From Crenobacter intestini (GTDB lineage Bacteria; Pseudomonadota; Gammaproteobacteria; Burkholderiales; Chromobacteriaceae), in assembly GCF_004919095.1 (NCBI RefSeq), contig NZ_STGJ01000024.1, positions 1 to 36,431 on the forward strand: DNA of 36,431 nucleotides. Reading direction: 5' to 3'. This document shows, piece by piece, positions 1-9,702 of the stretch; within the stretch, counting starts at the first letter, position 1; every line of letters starts with the position of its first letter. A program made the position numbers and the translations under genes. The notes below the pieces were generated by a model that saw nothing but the letters and a program-made list of their open reading frames with translations, ran no database searches and had not been told where the DNA came from.

Positions 1-339
1 GATGCCGGTGCCGACGATGCCGCCGAAGGCGATGGTCAGGCCGATCACCGAATCCTGCGGGATGAAGCTGGAGAGGATCATGCCGGCGCCGACCAGGGTC
101 ACGCCCAGGGTGATCACTTTCTTCGGACCGATACGGTCCTGCATGGCGCCTGCGGCCAACAGCGCGATCGCCCACACCACGATGGCGACGTTGTACGGCA
201 TCGACGCGTCGGTGTTGGTCCAGCCCCAGTCTGCGACCAGTGCCTTCTTGATCACGCTCCACGCGTACAGCACGCCGATCGTGAGGTTGATACAGGTGCC
301 GGCGACGAGGACGCCGGTAGCCTTGCTCATTTTGCTCAT
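1..339 (-). CDS. OFA-family MFS transporter, N-terminal part (runs off the window)
   Basis: This is the first 113 residues of a major facilitator protein of the oxalate/formate antiporter (OFA) type, which exchanges or imports small carboxylates across the inner membrane. The visible part has a first membrane helix beginning near residue 9 (VLVAGTCINLTIGVLYAWSV), a second helix around residues 48-64, and the loop DRIGPKKVITLG between helices 2 and 3, which is the MFS motif-A region. The IGVLYAWSV stretch is typical of OFA members. The start at 339 is chosen because GGAATAATTAA lies just upstream; an in-frame ATG at 330 is possible. The substrate cannot be told from this fragment; lactate, formate and oxalate are all known in the family. 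Confidence 0.8.
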   Translation of the reverse strand, partial: MSKMSKATGVLVAGTCINLTIGVLYAWSVIKKALVADWGWTNTDASMPYNVAIVVWAIALLAAGAMQDRIGPKKVITLGVTLVGAGMILSSFIPQDSVIGLTIAFGGIVGTGI

Positions 340-363
340 TTAATTATTCCAGGTTGACAGCCC

Positions 364-445
364 GCGGCACGCAGGACGTGCCGCATCATGCGGATGCCAC
401 AAAAAGTGGCCCGTAAAGATCCGGCAGCGACTGACGGGCCGGATC
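364..445 (-). promoter_or_regulatory. Two strong hairpins in the leader of the MFS transporter gene
   Basis: A perfect 8-bp stem (364-371 with 377-384, 5-base loop) ends 25 bases before the transporter start. A second 8-bp stem (418-425 with 438-445, 12-base loop) lies further upstream. Neither is followed by a T run in the transporter direction, so they look like leader structure rather than terminators. The stretch 470-530 is A+T-rich and probably holds the promoter, but I could not fix -35 and -10 boxes. Function unknown. Confidence 0.4.
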
Positions 446-577
446 CCGAAAGCGCGCCATTCTAATCAGGCTTCTGGATTTGAGCAACGTAATATTATTG
501 TTTTCTAACAGGCTATTATGCCGCAATGAAAAGAATTCGCCGCAAGCCCGATTTGCATGCCTCTGATGCCATAAGGG

Positions 578-961
578 TCAGGCGGGCAGCGCGCTGCTGC
601 GGCCGCCGCGGCGGGCCCACAGTTTCTCGTGCGCGAAGTAGGCGAAAGTGTTGGCCACGGGCTCGACCAGCGCGAGCAGGCCGGCCAGCGCAACGCTGCC
701 GGTCAGCAGCCAGCCCAGGCCGAAGGCGACCGTAAAGTGGCACAGCGCGAAGGTCGCCGTCTTGGCGAGTTCGACGTGGCGCAGTGGGGTACGCGCCAGC
801 AGGCGGGCCCAAGCCTTGTCGTGGAAGTGGTAGGTGACGGTGTTGGTCAGCGGCTCAGCCAGCGCCATCGCGCCGGAGATGGCGAAGCTGCCGGTCAGCA
901 GGTAGGCGACGCCGAAGGCAACCGTGAAGTGGGTCGCGGCGAAGGTGAGGGTCTTGGTCAT
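578..961 (-). CDS. Tandem DUF2061 membrane protein (127 aa)
   Basis: The protein consists of two copies of the short DUF2061 membrane module, residues 3-54 and 67-118. They are clearly duplicates: both carry HFTVAFG, LLTGS, an E-P pair, N-T, an aromatic pair and an H-(D/E)-K-x-WAR ending. His11/His75 and His47/His111 are conserved at the same place in each copy. Each module has about two hydrophobic segments. The family has no assigned function. The start at 961 has GGAG nine bases upstream. The longer reading frame upstream of this ATG is open only because of high GC. A Fur-like operator lies 31-49 bases before the start, so iron-repressed expression is likely (inference). Confidence 0.85.
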   Translation of the reverse strand: MTKTLTFAATHFTVAFGVAYLLTGSFAISGAMALAEPLTNTVTYHFHDKAWARLLARTPLRHVELAKTATFALCHFTVAFGLGWLLTGSVALAGLLALVEPVANTFAYFAHEKLWARRGGRSSALPA

Positions 962-991
962 GGCGTCGTCTCCGGTAAGCTTTCCATAGAT

Positions 992-1010
992 GATAACCAT
1001 TCTCATTTTT
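992..1010 (-). promoter_or_regulatory. Probable Fur box upstream of the DUF2061 gene
   Basis: The 19 bases GATAACCATTCTCATTTTT match the Fur consensus GATAATGATAATCATTATC at 13 of 19 positions; read on the minus strand it gives AATGAGAATGGTTATC. It sits in the short gap between the DUF1835 stop and the DUF2061 start, where a promoter for the latter must lie. Base matching is seen directly; Fur binding is inferred. Confidence 0.6.
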
Positions 1011-1028
1011 ATCGCCAATTGAATGTCG

Positions 1029-1814
1029 CTAAGGCCGGATAGCCTCCACCCGGCAGGCGCGCCCTGCCCCGACCAGCCTGAGCAGGCCGCGGCCGGCCAG
1101 CCCCTGCAGCCGCCAGAACAGGAAGACGTCGCCGACGAAGGCATGCCCGATGCCCCCCATGGCCTCGCCGACCAGCCGCGCCGCGCTGATGCTGCCATGC
1201 CGGGCGAGCACCTCCAGCAGCACGCTGTCGTAGCACGACAGCGGACGGCCCTGCAGCGCGCCGTCGTGCACTTCGCGCACCCCGTCGCCGGCGTCCTGCC
1301 AGCGTGCCCATTCGGCTGCCAGCGCCTGGCGCTCGCCGGCAGCAAGCCGCCGCGCACGGCCAGCGAGCGTGGCAAGATCCGCCGGCCCGTACAGGCCGAC
1401 CGCCCACAAGCCGGGGCGGGGCGTGTCCAGGTGCTGGCTGACATCGACCACCCACAGCTCGCTCGTCGCCGGGCATTGCGCGGCGAGCATGCACAGCAGC
1501 AGCACTTCGCCAGCTTGGTTACCCAGCCACACCGTCAGCGGCGTGCCCTGCTCCCACGCCTGCAGCAAGGCCCGGCACGCGGCGGCGCGCGCACGCTGCC
1601 ACGCCTCGTCCCAGTCCGCCCCGGCAAGCGGGTAGGCCTGCAACAGGCGCAGCCAGTGCGCGGTGCGCAGCTGCGGGTCGACCTGGTCGGCGTCGGCCAG
1701 CGGCCCGTTGCCAAGCTCATCCGGCCAGTCCAGCACCGTCCCCGTGAGCCGGCCTGCCGCGACCAGCGCCTGCAGGCTGCCTGCCGCATTGCTCCCTGCC
1801 ACCACATGCAGCAT
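1029..1814 (-). CDS. DUF1835/DUF3658-type protein of unknown function (261 aa)
   Basis: The N-terminus (MLHVVAGSNAAGSL) and the following DWPDELGNGPL segment match the DUF1835 pattern. The C-terminal third (CYDSVLLEVLARHG, winged-helix-like, then GDVFLFWRLQGLAGRG) resembles the DUF3658 module often fused to it. No catalytic motif is recognised and the biochemical role of the family is unknown. It is soluble, with no signal peptide. It starts two bases after the cysE stop and is therefore probably co-transcribed and perhaps translationally coupled with cysE. It ends just before the Fur-like operator of the next gene. Confidence 0.75.
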   Translation of the reverse strand: MLHVVAGSNAAGSLQALVAAGRLTGTVLDWPDELGNGPLADADQVDPQLRTAHWLRLLQAYPLAGADWDEAWQRARAAACRALLQAWEQGTPLTVWLGNQAGEVLLLCMLAAQCPATSELWVVDVSQHLDTPRPGLWAVGLYGPADLATLAGRARRLAAGERQALAAEWARWQDAGDGVREVHDGALQGRPLSCYDSVLLEVLARHGSISAARLVGEAMGGIGHAFVGDVFLFWRLQGLAGRGLLRLVGAGRACRVEAIRP

Positions 1815-1816
1815 GG

Positions 1817-2596
1817 TCAGACCTTCTGGTCCATGTCGAGCGCCGGGGTGCCGGCCGCCTGCGCGACGATGCGCGCGGGCACGCCGGCGACCGTGGTGTT
1901 GGCCGGCACGTCGTCGAGCACCACGCTGCCGGCGCCGACCTTGGCACAATCCCCGACACGGATATTGCCGAGGATGGCGGCGCCCGCGCCTATCATCACG
2001 CCGTCGCCGATCTTGGGGTGGCGGTCGCCCCGCTGCTTGCCCGAGCCGCCTAGCGTCACGCCGTGCAGCAAGGACACGTTGTTGCCGATCACCGCGGTCT
2101 CGCCGACGACGACGCCGGTGCCGTGGTCGAGCATCACGCCGTAGCCGATGCGCGCGGCCGGGTGGATGTCGGCGCCCATCACCTCGGAGATGCGGTTCTG
2201 CAGGAAGTAGGCGAGCGTGCGCCGGCCCTGCTTCCACAGCCAATGGGTGACGCGCTGGCTCTGGATCGCGTGGAAGCCCTTGAAGTAGAGCAGCGGCGCC
2301 GAGTAGCTGTCGCACGCCGGGTCGCGCTCGAAGCAGGCGTGGATGTCGGCGCGCACCGCGCCGATGATGGTCTCGTCGGCGGCGAGCGCCTCGTGGAACA
2401 GCTCCATCAGCGCACGCGCGTCCATCACCGGGCTGGCAAGCTTGCTGGACAGGTGGAACGCCAGCACGTCCTCCAGCGAGGCGTGCCTGAGCACGGTCAT
2501 GTGCAGGAAGCTGGCCAGCAGCGGCTCCTCGCGTGCCGCCTGCGCGGTTTCGGACAGGATGGCGCGCCACAGCGCGTCATCGCGGATTTCGTTCAT
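1817..2596 (-). CDS. cysE: Serine O-acetyltransferase
   Basis: CysE makes O-acetylserine from serine and acetyl-CoA, the first committed step of cysteine synthesis, in the cytoplasm. The 259-residue product has the alpha-helical N-terminal SATase domain (SFLHMTVLRHASLEDVL around residue 30) and then the left-handed beta-helix of hexapeptide repeats from about residue 140 (DIHPAARIG, VMLDHGTGVVVGETAVIG, HPKIGDGVMIGAGAAILG). The catalytic His-Asp region is visible in DHGTGVV. It is slightly shorter than the E. coli enzyme (273 aa). Family members are feedback-inhibited by cysteine through the C-terminal tail, which here ends GTPALDMDQKV. It lies downstream of rng, separated by two hairpins, and directly ahead of the DUF1835 gene. 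Confidence 0.95.
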   Translation of the reverse strand: MNEIRDDALWRAILSETAQAAREEPLLASFLHMTVLRHASLEDVLAFHLSSKLASPVMDARALMELFHEALAADETIIGAVRADIHACFERDPACDSYSAPLLYFKGFHAIQSQRVTHWLWKQGRRTLAYFLQNRISEVMGADIHPAARIGYGVMLDHGTGVVVGETAVIGNNVSLLHGVTLGGSGKQRGDRHPKIGDGVMIGAGAAILGNIRVGDCAKVGAGSVVLDDVPANTTVAGVPARIVAQAAGTPALDMDQKV

Positions 2597-2618
2597 GCCT
2601 TGCCTTTCAATGCCGTGG

Positions 2619-2683
2619 GCGGGCAAGCCTGCCCGCGCAAAAAGCCACGGATACACCCAAAACGCGCGGCGGACAAGCCGCGC
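2619..2683. repeat. Two GC-rich hairpins between rng and cysE
   Basis: A 7-bp stem (2619-2625 with 2630-2636, loop AGCC) is followed by a second one (2664-2670 with 2677-2683, loop GGACAA) that touches the rng stop codon. There is no T run in the minus direction, so these resemble REP-type extragenic palindromes or mRNA-stabilising structures rather than intrinsic terminators. A related GGCGGGC...GCCCGCC stem is found at 11785-11802. Confidence 0.5.
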
Positions 2684-4179
2684 TACAGCAGGACGACGTC
2701 GAACTGCTCCTGCGTGTACGTCGTCTCGACCGACAGCGACACCGGCTTGCCGATGAAGTCGACCAGCATCGCCAGGCTCTGCGACTCCTCGTCGAGGAAC
2801 ATGTCGATCACCGGCTGCGCGGCGAGGATGCGGAAGCCCTTGGCGTCGAACTTGCGCGCCTCGCGCACGATCTCGCGCTGGATCTCGTAGCAGACGGTCT
2901 GCGCGGTCTTGATCTGGCCGCGCCCCTGGCAGGTCGGGCAAGGCTCGCACAGCACATGGGCGAGGCTCTCGCGGGTGCGCTTGCGGGTGATCTCGACGAG
3001 GCCCAGGCTGGTGAAACCGTTGAGGGTGACCCGGGTACGGTCGCGCGCCAGCGCCTTGGCAAGTTCGGTCAGCACCGCCTGGCGGTGCTCCTCGCTGTCC
3101 ATGTCGATGAAGTCGACGATGATGATGCCGCCCATATTGCGCAGGCGCAGCTGGCGGGCGATCGCGTAGGTCGCCTCCATATTGGTCTTGAAGATGGTCT
3201 CGTCGAAGTTGCGGGTGCCGACGAAGCCGCCGGTGTTGAGGTCGATGGTGGTCATCGCCTCGGTCTGGTCGATGATCAGGTAGCCGCCGAACTTCAGGTT
3301 GACCCGGCGCGAGAGCGCCTTCTCGATCTCCGCCTCGATGCCGTGCAGCTCGAACAGCGGGCGGTTGCCGCTGTAGCGCTCGATCTTGCCGGCGGCCGAC
3401 TGCACGTACTGCTCGGCGAACTCGACCATGCGCTCGTAGTTCTCCGTCGAGTCGACAATGATGCTGCCGGTGTGGTCGCTGACCATGTCGCGCAGCACGC
3501 GCACCGCCAGCGGCAGGTCCTCGTACAGCATCGACTGCGCGGGCAGCGTCTGCGACTTGCTGCGGATGTCGGCCCACAGCCGCGACAGGTAGTCGATGTC
3601 GGCGGCCAGTTCGCGGTTGCTCGCCGTCTCGGCGCTGGTGCGCACGATATAGCCGCGCGGCGAGCCCTCCGGCAGCAGGTTCTCCATGCGCGCCTTCAGG
3701 CTCTGCCGTTCGGAATCGCTCTCGATCTTCTGCGACACGCCGATATGCTCGTCCTGCGGCAGGTGGACGAGGAAACGCCCGGCCAGCGAGATCTGTGTCG
3801 ACAGGCGGGCGCCCTTGGTGCCGATCGGGTCCTTGATCACCTGCACCAGCACCGTCTGCCCCTCGAACAGCATGCGCTCGATGCGCTGCGGCTCGGTCGG
3901 GTGCTGGCGCTGCTCGAGCACGTCGGCGATATGCAGGAAGGCCGCGCGTTCGAGGCCGATCTCGACGAAGGCGCTCTGCATGCCCGGTAGCACCCGCTTG
4001 ACCTGGCCCAGGTAGATGTTGCCGACGATGCCGCGGCTGGCCGCGCGCTCGATGTGCAGTTCCTGCACCACCGAGTCCTCGAGCACGGCGACCCGGGTCT
4101 CCTGCGGGGTGATGTTGACGAGGATCTGCTCCTGGGGCCGCTGGATGTCGCGCGGCAGGGGGATGGTCTGGTGCAGCAT
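2683..4179 (-). CDS. rng: Ribonuclease G
   Basis: RNase G is a cytoplasmic endoribonuclease that matures the 5' end of 16S rRNA and cleaves some mRNAs. The 498-residue product matches the family length (489 in E. coli) and lacks the long C-terminal scaffold of RNase E. The S1 domain is near residues 40-130 (GNIYLGQVKRVLPGMQSAFV). The catalytic Mg-binding segment TTIDLNTGGFVG is present, with the downstream acidic pair in IIIVDFIDM. The Zn-link CEPCPTCQGRG, which bridges subunits in the family, is intact. It starts eight bases after the maf stop and is probably in one operon with it, an arrangement common in proteobacteria. Confidence 0.95.
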   Translation of the reverse strand: MLHQTIPLPRDIQRPQEQILVNITPQETRVAVLEDSVVQELHIERAASRGIVGNIYLGQVKRVLPGMQSAFVEIGLERAAFLHIADVLEQRQHPTEPQRIERMLFEGQTVLVQVIKDPIGTKGARLSTQISLAGRFLVHLPQDEHIGVSQKIESDSERQSLKARMENLLPEGSPRGYIVRTSAETASNRELAADIDYLSRLWADIRSKSQTLPAQSMLYEDLPLAVRVLRDMVSDHTGSIIVDSTENYERMVEFAEQYVQSAAGKIERYSGNRPLFELHGIEAEIEKALSRRVNLKFGGYLIIDQTEAMTTIDLNTGGFVGTRNFDETIFKTNMEATYAIARQLRLRNMGGIIIVDFIDMDSEEHRQAVLTELAKALARDRTRVTLNGFTSLGLVEITRKRTRESLAHVLCEPCPTCQGRGQIKTAQTVCYEIQREIVREARKFDAKGFRILAAQPVIDMFLDEESQSLAMLVDFIGKPVSLSVETTYTQEQFDVVLL

Positions 4180-4187
4180 GGCGCGCC

Positions 4188-4784
4188 TCACGGGAAAGTC
4201 AGGCCGAAGGCCGTCAGCAGGCCGGCCGTCTCGAACAGCGGCAGCCCCATCACGCCGGTGAAGCTGCCGTCGATACGGCGCACGAACACCGCCGCCCGCC
4301 CCTGGATGCCGTAGGCGCCGGCCTTGTCGAACGGCTCGCCGCTGCCGATATAGCGGGCGATGTCGTCGTCGGAGAGTTCGCGGAACCACACCTCGGTCAC
4401 GCTGGTGGCCAGCTCCAGCCGGCTGTCCTGGCGGATGGCGACGCTGGTCACCACTTGGTGGCTGCGCCCGGAGAAGGCGCGCAGCATACGCGCGGCGTCG
4501 GCGGGGTCGGCGGGCTTGCCGAAGATCTCGCCGTCCTGCACCACCGTGGTATCGGCCGACAGCAAGGGGCGCGACGGCAGGCCGCAGCGCTCCGCCACCG
4601 CCCAGCCGGCGTCGGCCTTGGCACGCGCCAGCCGCTCGGTGTACGCGACGGCGTCCTCGCCCGGCAGCACCGACTCGTCGATGTCGGCGTGGATGCGCTC
4701 AAAATTGACGCCGAGCTGCTCGAGCAGCTCGCGCCGGCGCGGGCTGGCCGACGCCAGGTAAATGCGCGAATCCGATAAAGTCAT
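4188..4784 (-). CDS. maf: Maf-family nucleoside triphosphate pyrophosphatase (YhdE type)
   Basis: Maf proteins hydrolyse dTTP/UTP or modified nucleotides to the monophosphate and are linked to septum control and nucleotide-pool cleaning. The 198-residue product begins with the diagnostic LASASPRRRELLEQLG (residues 10-25), followed by the invariant SADTTV and GKPADPADAARML segments and the late FDKAGAYGIQG motif. By sequence feel it is nearer the YhdE (dTTP/UTP) group than YceF, but I cannot separate them firmly. It lies immediately ahead of rng and about 120 bases after the secA terminator, so it probably has its own promoter. Confidence 0.92.
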   Translation of the reverse strand: MTLSDSRIYLASASPRRRELLEQLGVNFERIHADIDESVLPGEDAVAYTERLARAKADAGWAVAERCGLPSRPLLSADTTVVQDGEIFGKPADPADAARMLRAFSGRSHQVVTSVAIRQDSRLELATSVTEVWFRELSDDDIARYIGSGEPFDKAGAYGIQGRAAVFVRRIDGSFTGVMGLPLFETAGLLTAFGLTFP

Positions 4785-4861
4785 GGTTGCCCATCCCGAA
4801 ATATTGAATCGTCACAAGGTTACCAGAGCTGGGACAGGGGCGGATAGCGACCTGCCGCGCC

Positions 4862-4893
4862 GCAAAAGAAAACGGCCGCACCAGGCGGCCGTT
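4862..4893 (-). terminator. Intrinsic terminator of secA
   Basis: A perfect 9-bp stem AACGGCCGC/GCGGCCGTT (4871-4879 with 4885-4893, 5-base loop) is followed on the minus strand by TTCTTTTG. It starts 17 bases after the secA stop codon and separates secA from maf. Confidence 0.85.
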
Positions 4894-4909
4894 GCTGCAG
4901 GCGATACGG

Positions 4910-7618
<2,709 letters not shown>

Positions 7619-7660
7619 TGAGGGATCCACAAGGGCCCGCGGGCCAGAAAAATGGGGTGA

Positions 7661-7669
7661 ATTTTAGCA
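7661..7669 (-). promoter_or_regulatory. Probable secA promoter (extended -10)
   Basis: On the minus strand the bases TGCTAAAAT form an extended -10 element (TGn plus TAAAAT) about 43 bases before the secA start. I see no good -35 box at 17 bases spacing, as is common for extended -10 promoters. The only likely promoter-like hexamer in the gap 7619-7784. Confidence 0.45.
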
Positions 7670-7784
7670 CAAGCCGAACGACGGTTATGGGGGCAGGCTT
7701 GCCTTGCATCAAGATGGCTTGCAGAAATGGCAAGCAAAACCCGGCCGCGCGGGCCAAACAAACAGGATAGACGGCGGCGCCCCG

Positions 7785-7904
7785 TCACTTGTCCTTGCCG
7801 TGGCCAATGAACATCACCCACAGGTGGAAGGCGAGACCGGCCAGCGGCACCACCGCCAGCAGGATGACGAAGAACCATTCGAAGGGGGTCATAAGGTCGG
7901 TCAT
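7785..7904 (-). CDS. Small single-pass membrane protein, 39 aa, unknown
   Basis: This short frame encodes 39 residues: a polar start (MTDLMTPFEWF), one long hydrophobic helix (FVILLAVVPLAGLAFHLWVMF, about residues 11-31) and a charged tail IGHGKDK. Base composition at codon third positions matches real genes nearby. AGGG lies eight bases before the ATG at 7904; an in-frame ATG at 7892 has no ribosome site. It lies 85 bases downstream of the flavocytochrome gene on the same strand, separated by a hairpin. I do not recognise a family. By size and topology it could be a small subunit of a membrane redox complex, as CydX is for cytochrome bd, but this is a guess from context. Confidence 0.6.
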   Translation of the reverse strand: MTDLMTPFEWFFVILLAVVPLAGLAFHLWVMFIGHGKDK

Positions 7905-7952
7905 GGCATGGCCCTGCATGATGCGGAAATAGCCATGCTACACGGATAAACT

Positions 7953-7974
7953 GGCGCGACCAATCGGTCGCGCC
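7953..7974 (-). terminator. Hairpin after the flavocytochrome gene, possible weak terminator
   Basis: A perfect 9-bp stem GGCGCGACC/GGTCGCGCC with a 4-base loop begins 16 bases after the flavocytochrome stop. The following minus-strand bases AGTTTATCC contain only three T in a row, so termination is probably partial, allowing some read-through into the 39-aa gene. Confidence 0.5.
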
Positions 7975-7989
7975 GGCAGCCGTAAAGGT

Positions 7990-9558
7990 TTAGAAACGCA
8001 ACTCGACCCGCTCCGTCTCCGGCTCGGCCTGGCAGGCCAGCGTCCAGCCCTCGGCCAGTTCGGCGTCGGTCAGCACCTGGTTCTCGCGCAGCTTCACCCT
8101 GCCCGCGGTCACCTTGCACTTGCACGCGCCGCAACTGCCGGCACGGCAGGCGGACGGCGGCGTGAGCCCGGCGCGCTCCATGCTTGCGAGCAGCACTTCG
8201 CCCGGCCGGGCCTCGACGTTTTGCATCTGCCCGCCCAACGTCACCTGCAGCGTCGCCGCGCGGCCCGCGCCCGCCGGCGCCCGTACCTGCCCGAAACGCT
8301 CGACATGGACGCGCGCAGCGTCGACCCCCAGGTTGGCCAACGCCGCCTCGGCCGCCTGCATGAACGGCGCCGGCCCGCACACGAAGGCCTGCGCGTGCGT
8401 CCAGTCCTGCAGCAAGGCCGTGAGCGCTGCCGCGTCCAGGTAGCCGGACACCGCGTCGAAGTGGTGGTGCAGCGACAGGCGGTCCGGGTGCGTGGCGCAC
8501 AGGCGTTCGAGTTCGGCGGCGAAGATGGCCGACGCCGCGTCGCGGTTGGCGTAGACCAGGTGTACCCGTCCCTCGCCGTGGGCGAGCGCGTCCTGCAGCA
8601 GGGAAAATACCGGTGTGATGCCGCTGCCGGCGGCGATGAGCAGCAGGTCATCCGCGCAACCGTCGGCGACGAAGTTGCCCGCCGGCGGCAGCACTTCCAG
8701 CGTGTCGCCGGCTTTCAGTTCGCTATTGAGCCAGTTGGAGACGACGCCCCCGGCCACCCGCTTGACGGTGACGCGAGGTTGCGGCGCGCCTGGCGCGCTG
8801 GAAAACGAATAGCAGCGCCAGACCTTGCCATCGGCGGTGGGCGCGGCCAGCGTCAGGAACTGGCCGGCACGGTAGGCGAGGCGTGGCCGCAGGGCCGCCG
8901 GGACGTCGAACAGGATGCTGACAGCGTCGGCGCTCTCGCGGCGGACTTCGGCCACGCGCAGCGCCAGTGCGCCGTTTGCGGCGCCACGGCTGCCCGGTGC
9001 GGGGCCGACCGGCGGCTGCGGGGCCGGGCCTGCCGGCGTGGTCGGGCTGCCTCCGAGCATCGCCCACGCCTGACGGCGGCGGTAGAGGAGCAGCCAGCCC
9101 AGGTGCAGGCCGACCAGCGTGAGCGTCGCGTTAGCCAGCCACTCGTGCACCTCGTCGGCGTCCTTGAGCAAGCCACCGCCGCCCTCGTCGTAATCGCCGT
9201 CGTCGTCGGCCTGCGTCGCCGGGATCACCGTCGACAGCCCTTCGGACAGCGCCGCGCGGTTGTCGATCATCGTCACGCCTATGGTCAGGGTGGAGACGAA
9301 GCCCAGCACCAGCCCCACCGTCAGCAGCTTGCCGGCGAGCGCGTTACCCGGCTTCTTCCATTGCGCGGCAGGCGGCAGCAGTGCAGGAAAGCCGCGGCTG
9401 CGGGCGATGGCCAGCACGAGGCGCACGGCCAGCAGCGCGATCAGGCCGTAGCCCAACCACACATGCGCAAGTTCGGCGTCGTCACCGGTCAGGTAGGCCG
9501 CGCCAAAGGCGATGGCCAGCAGCCAGTGGTAGAGGCGGAAACGTGAGAACGGCTTCAT
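7990..9558 (-). CDS. Fusion of cytochrome b561-like membrane domain and FAD/NAD(P)/2Fe-2S reductase
   Basis: This 522-residue protein joins two modules. Residues 1-165 form a four-helix cytochrome b of the prokaryotic b561 type, with candidate heme ligands His11, His32, His138 and His152 and an acidic glycine-rich loop at about 116-138. A proline-rich linker (171-190) leads to a ferredoxin-NADP reductase-like part. This has the FAD motif RCYSFSS (248-254), the nicotinamide motif GSGITP (311-316) and CGPAPFM (394-400). A plant-type 2Fe-2S domain ends the protein, with Cys471, Cys476, Cys479 and Cys509. Electrons from cytosolic NAD(P)H should pass via FAD and 2Fe-2S to the b hemes (inference). 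It is divergent from the SHP and diheme cytochrome c genes, whose known partner is a cytochrome b. The start has AGGAG eight bases upstream. Confidence 0.9.
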   Translation of the reverse strand: MKPFSRFRLYHWLLAIAFGAAYLTGDDAELAHVWLGYGLIALLAVRLVLAIARSRGFPALLPPAAQWKKPGNALAGKLLTVGLVLGFVSTLTIGVTMIDNRAALSEGLSTVIPATQADDDGDYDEGGGGLLKDADEVHEWLANATLTLVGLHLGWLLLYRRRQAWAMLGGSPTTPAGPAPQPPVGPAPGSRGAANGALALRVAEVRRESADAVSILFDVPAALRPRLAYRAGQFLTLAAPTADGKVWRCYSFSSAPGAPQPRVTVKRVAGGVVSNWLNSELKAGDTLEVLPPAGNFVADGCADDLLLIAAGSGITPVFSLLQDALAHGEGRVHLVYANRDAASAIFAAELERLCATHPDRLSLHHHFDAVSGYLDAAALTALLQDWTHAQAFVCGPAPFMQAAEAALANLGVDAARVHVERFGQVRAPAGAGRAATLQVTLGGQMQNVEARPGEVLLASMERAGLTPPSACRAGSCGACKCKVTAGRVKLRENQVLTDAELAEGWTLACQAEPETERVELRF

Positions 9559-9606
9559 CGGTGGGCTCCTGTCGTCTTGTGGATGCCCCGAGTGTGCCGG
9601 CGCTGC

Positions 9607-9657
9607 CTTAAGCCACGATTAAGTACGATACCAAATGCATTTTAAGCTGGCATTAAG
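9607..9657. promoter_or_regulatory. Two OmpR-family direct-repeat operators in the divergent promoter region
   Basis: Read on the minus strand, 9652-9657/9641-9646 give CTTAATGCCAGCTTAAA and 9607-9623 gives CTTAATCGTGGCTTAAG. Both fit CTTAA-N6-CTTAA, the direct-repeat site known for QseB/PreA- and PmrA-type response regulators. The two boxes are 34 bases apart, about three helical turns, between the start codons of the flavocytochrome (9558) and the SHP gene (9703). They probably control one or both directions. No regulator gene is in the window. Confidence 0.65.
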
Positions 9658-9702
9658 GTCGGCCAAGCATCCTGATGGCATTGAACGACCAGGAGCCCGA
9701 TC

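Noticed and set aside
7619-7630. GTG start of secA four codons upstream
   Set aside because: The ATG at 7618 gives the conserved SecA N-terminus; the extra residues are not family-like.
7697-7735. GCTTGCC/GGCAAGC repeats between secA and the 39-aa gene as a terminator
   Set aside because: Several overlapping short pairings of the same TTGC motif, none with a T run; not specific enough.
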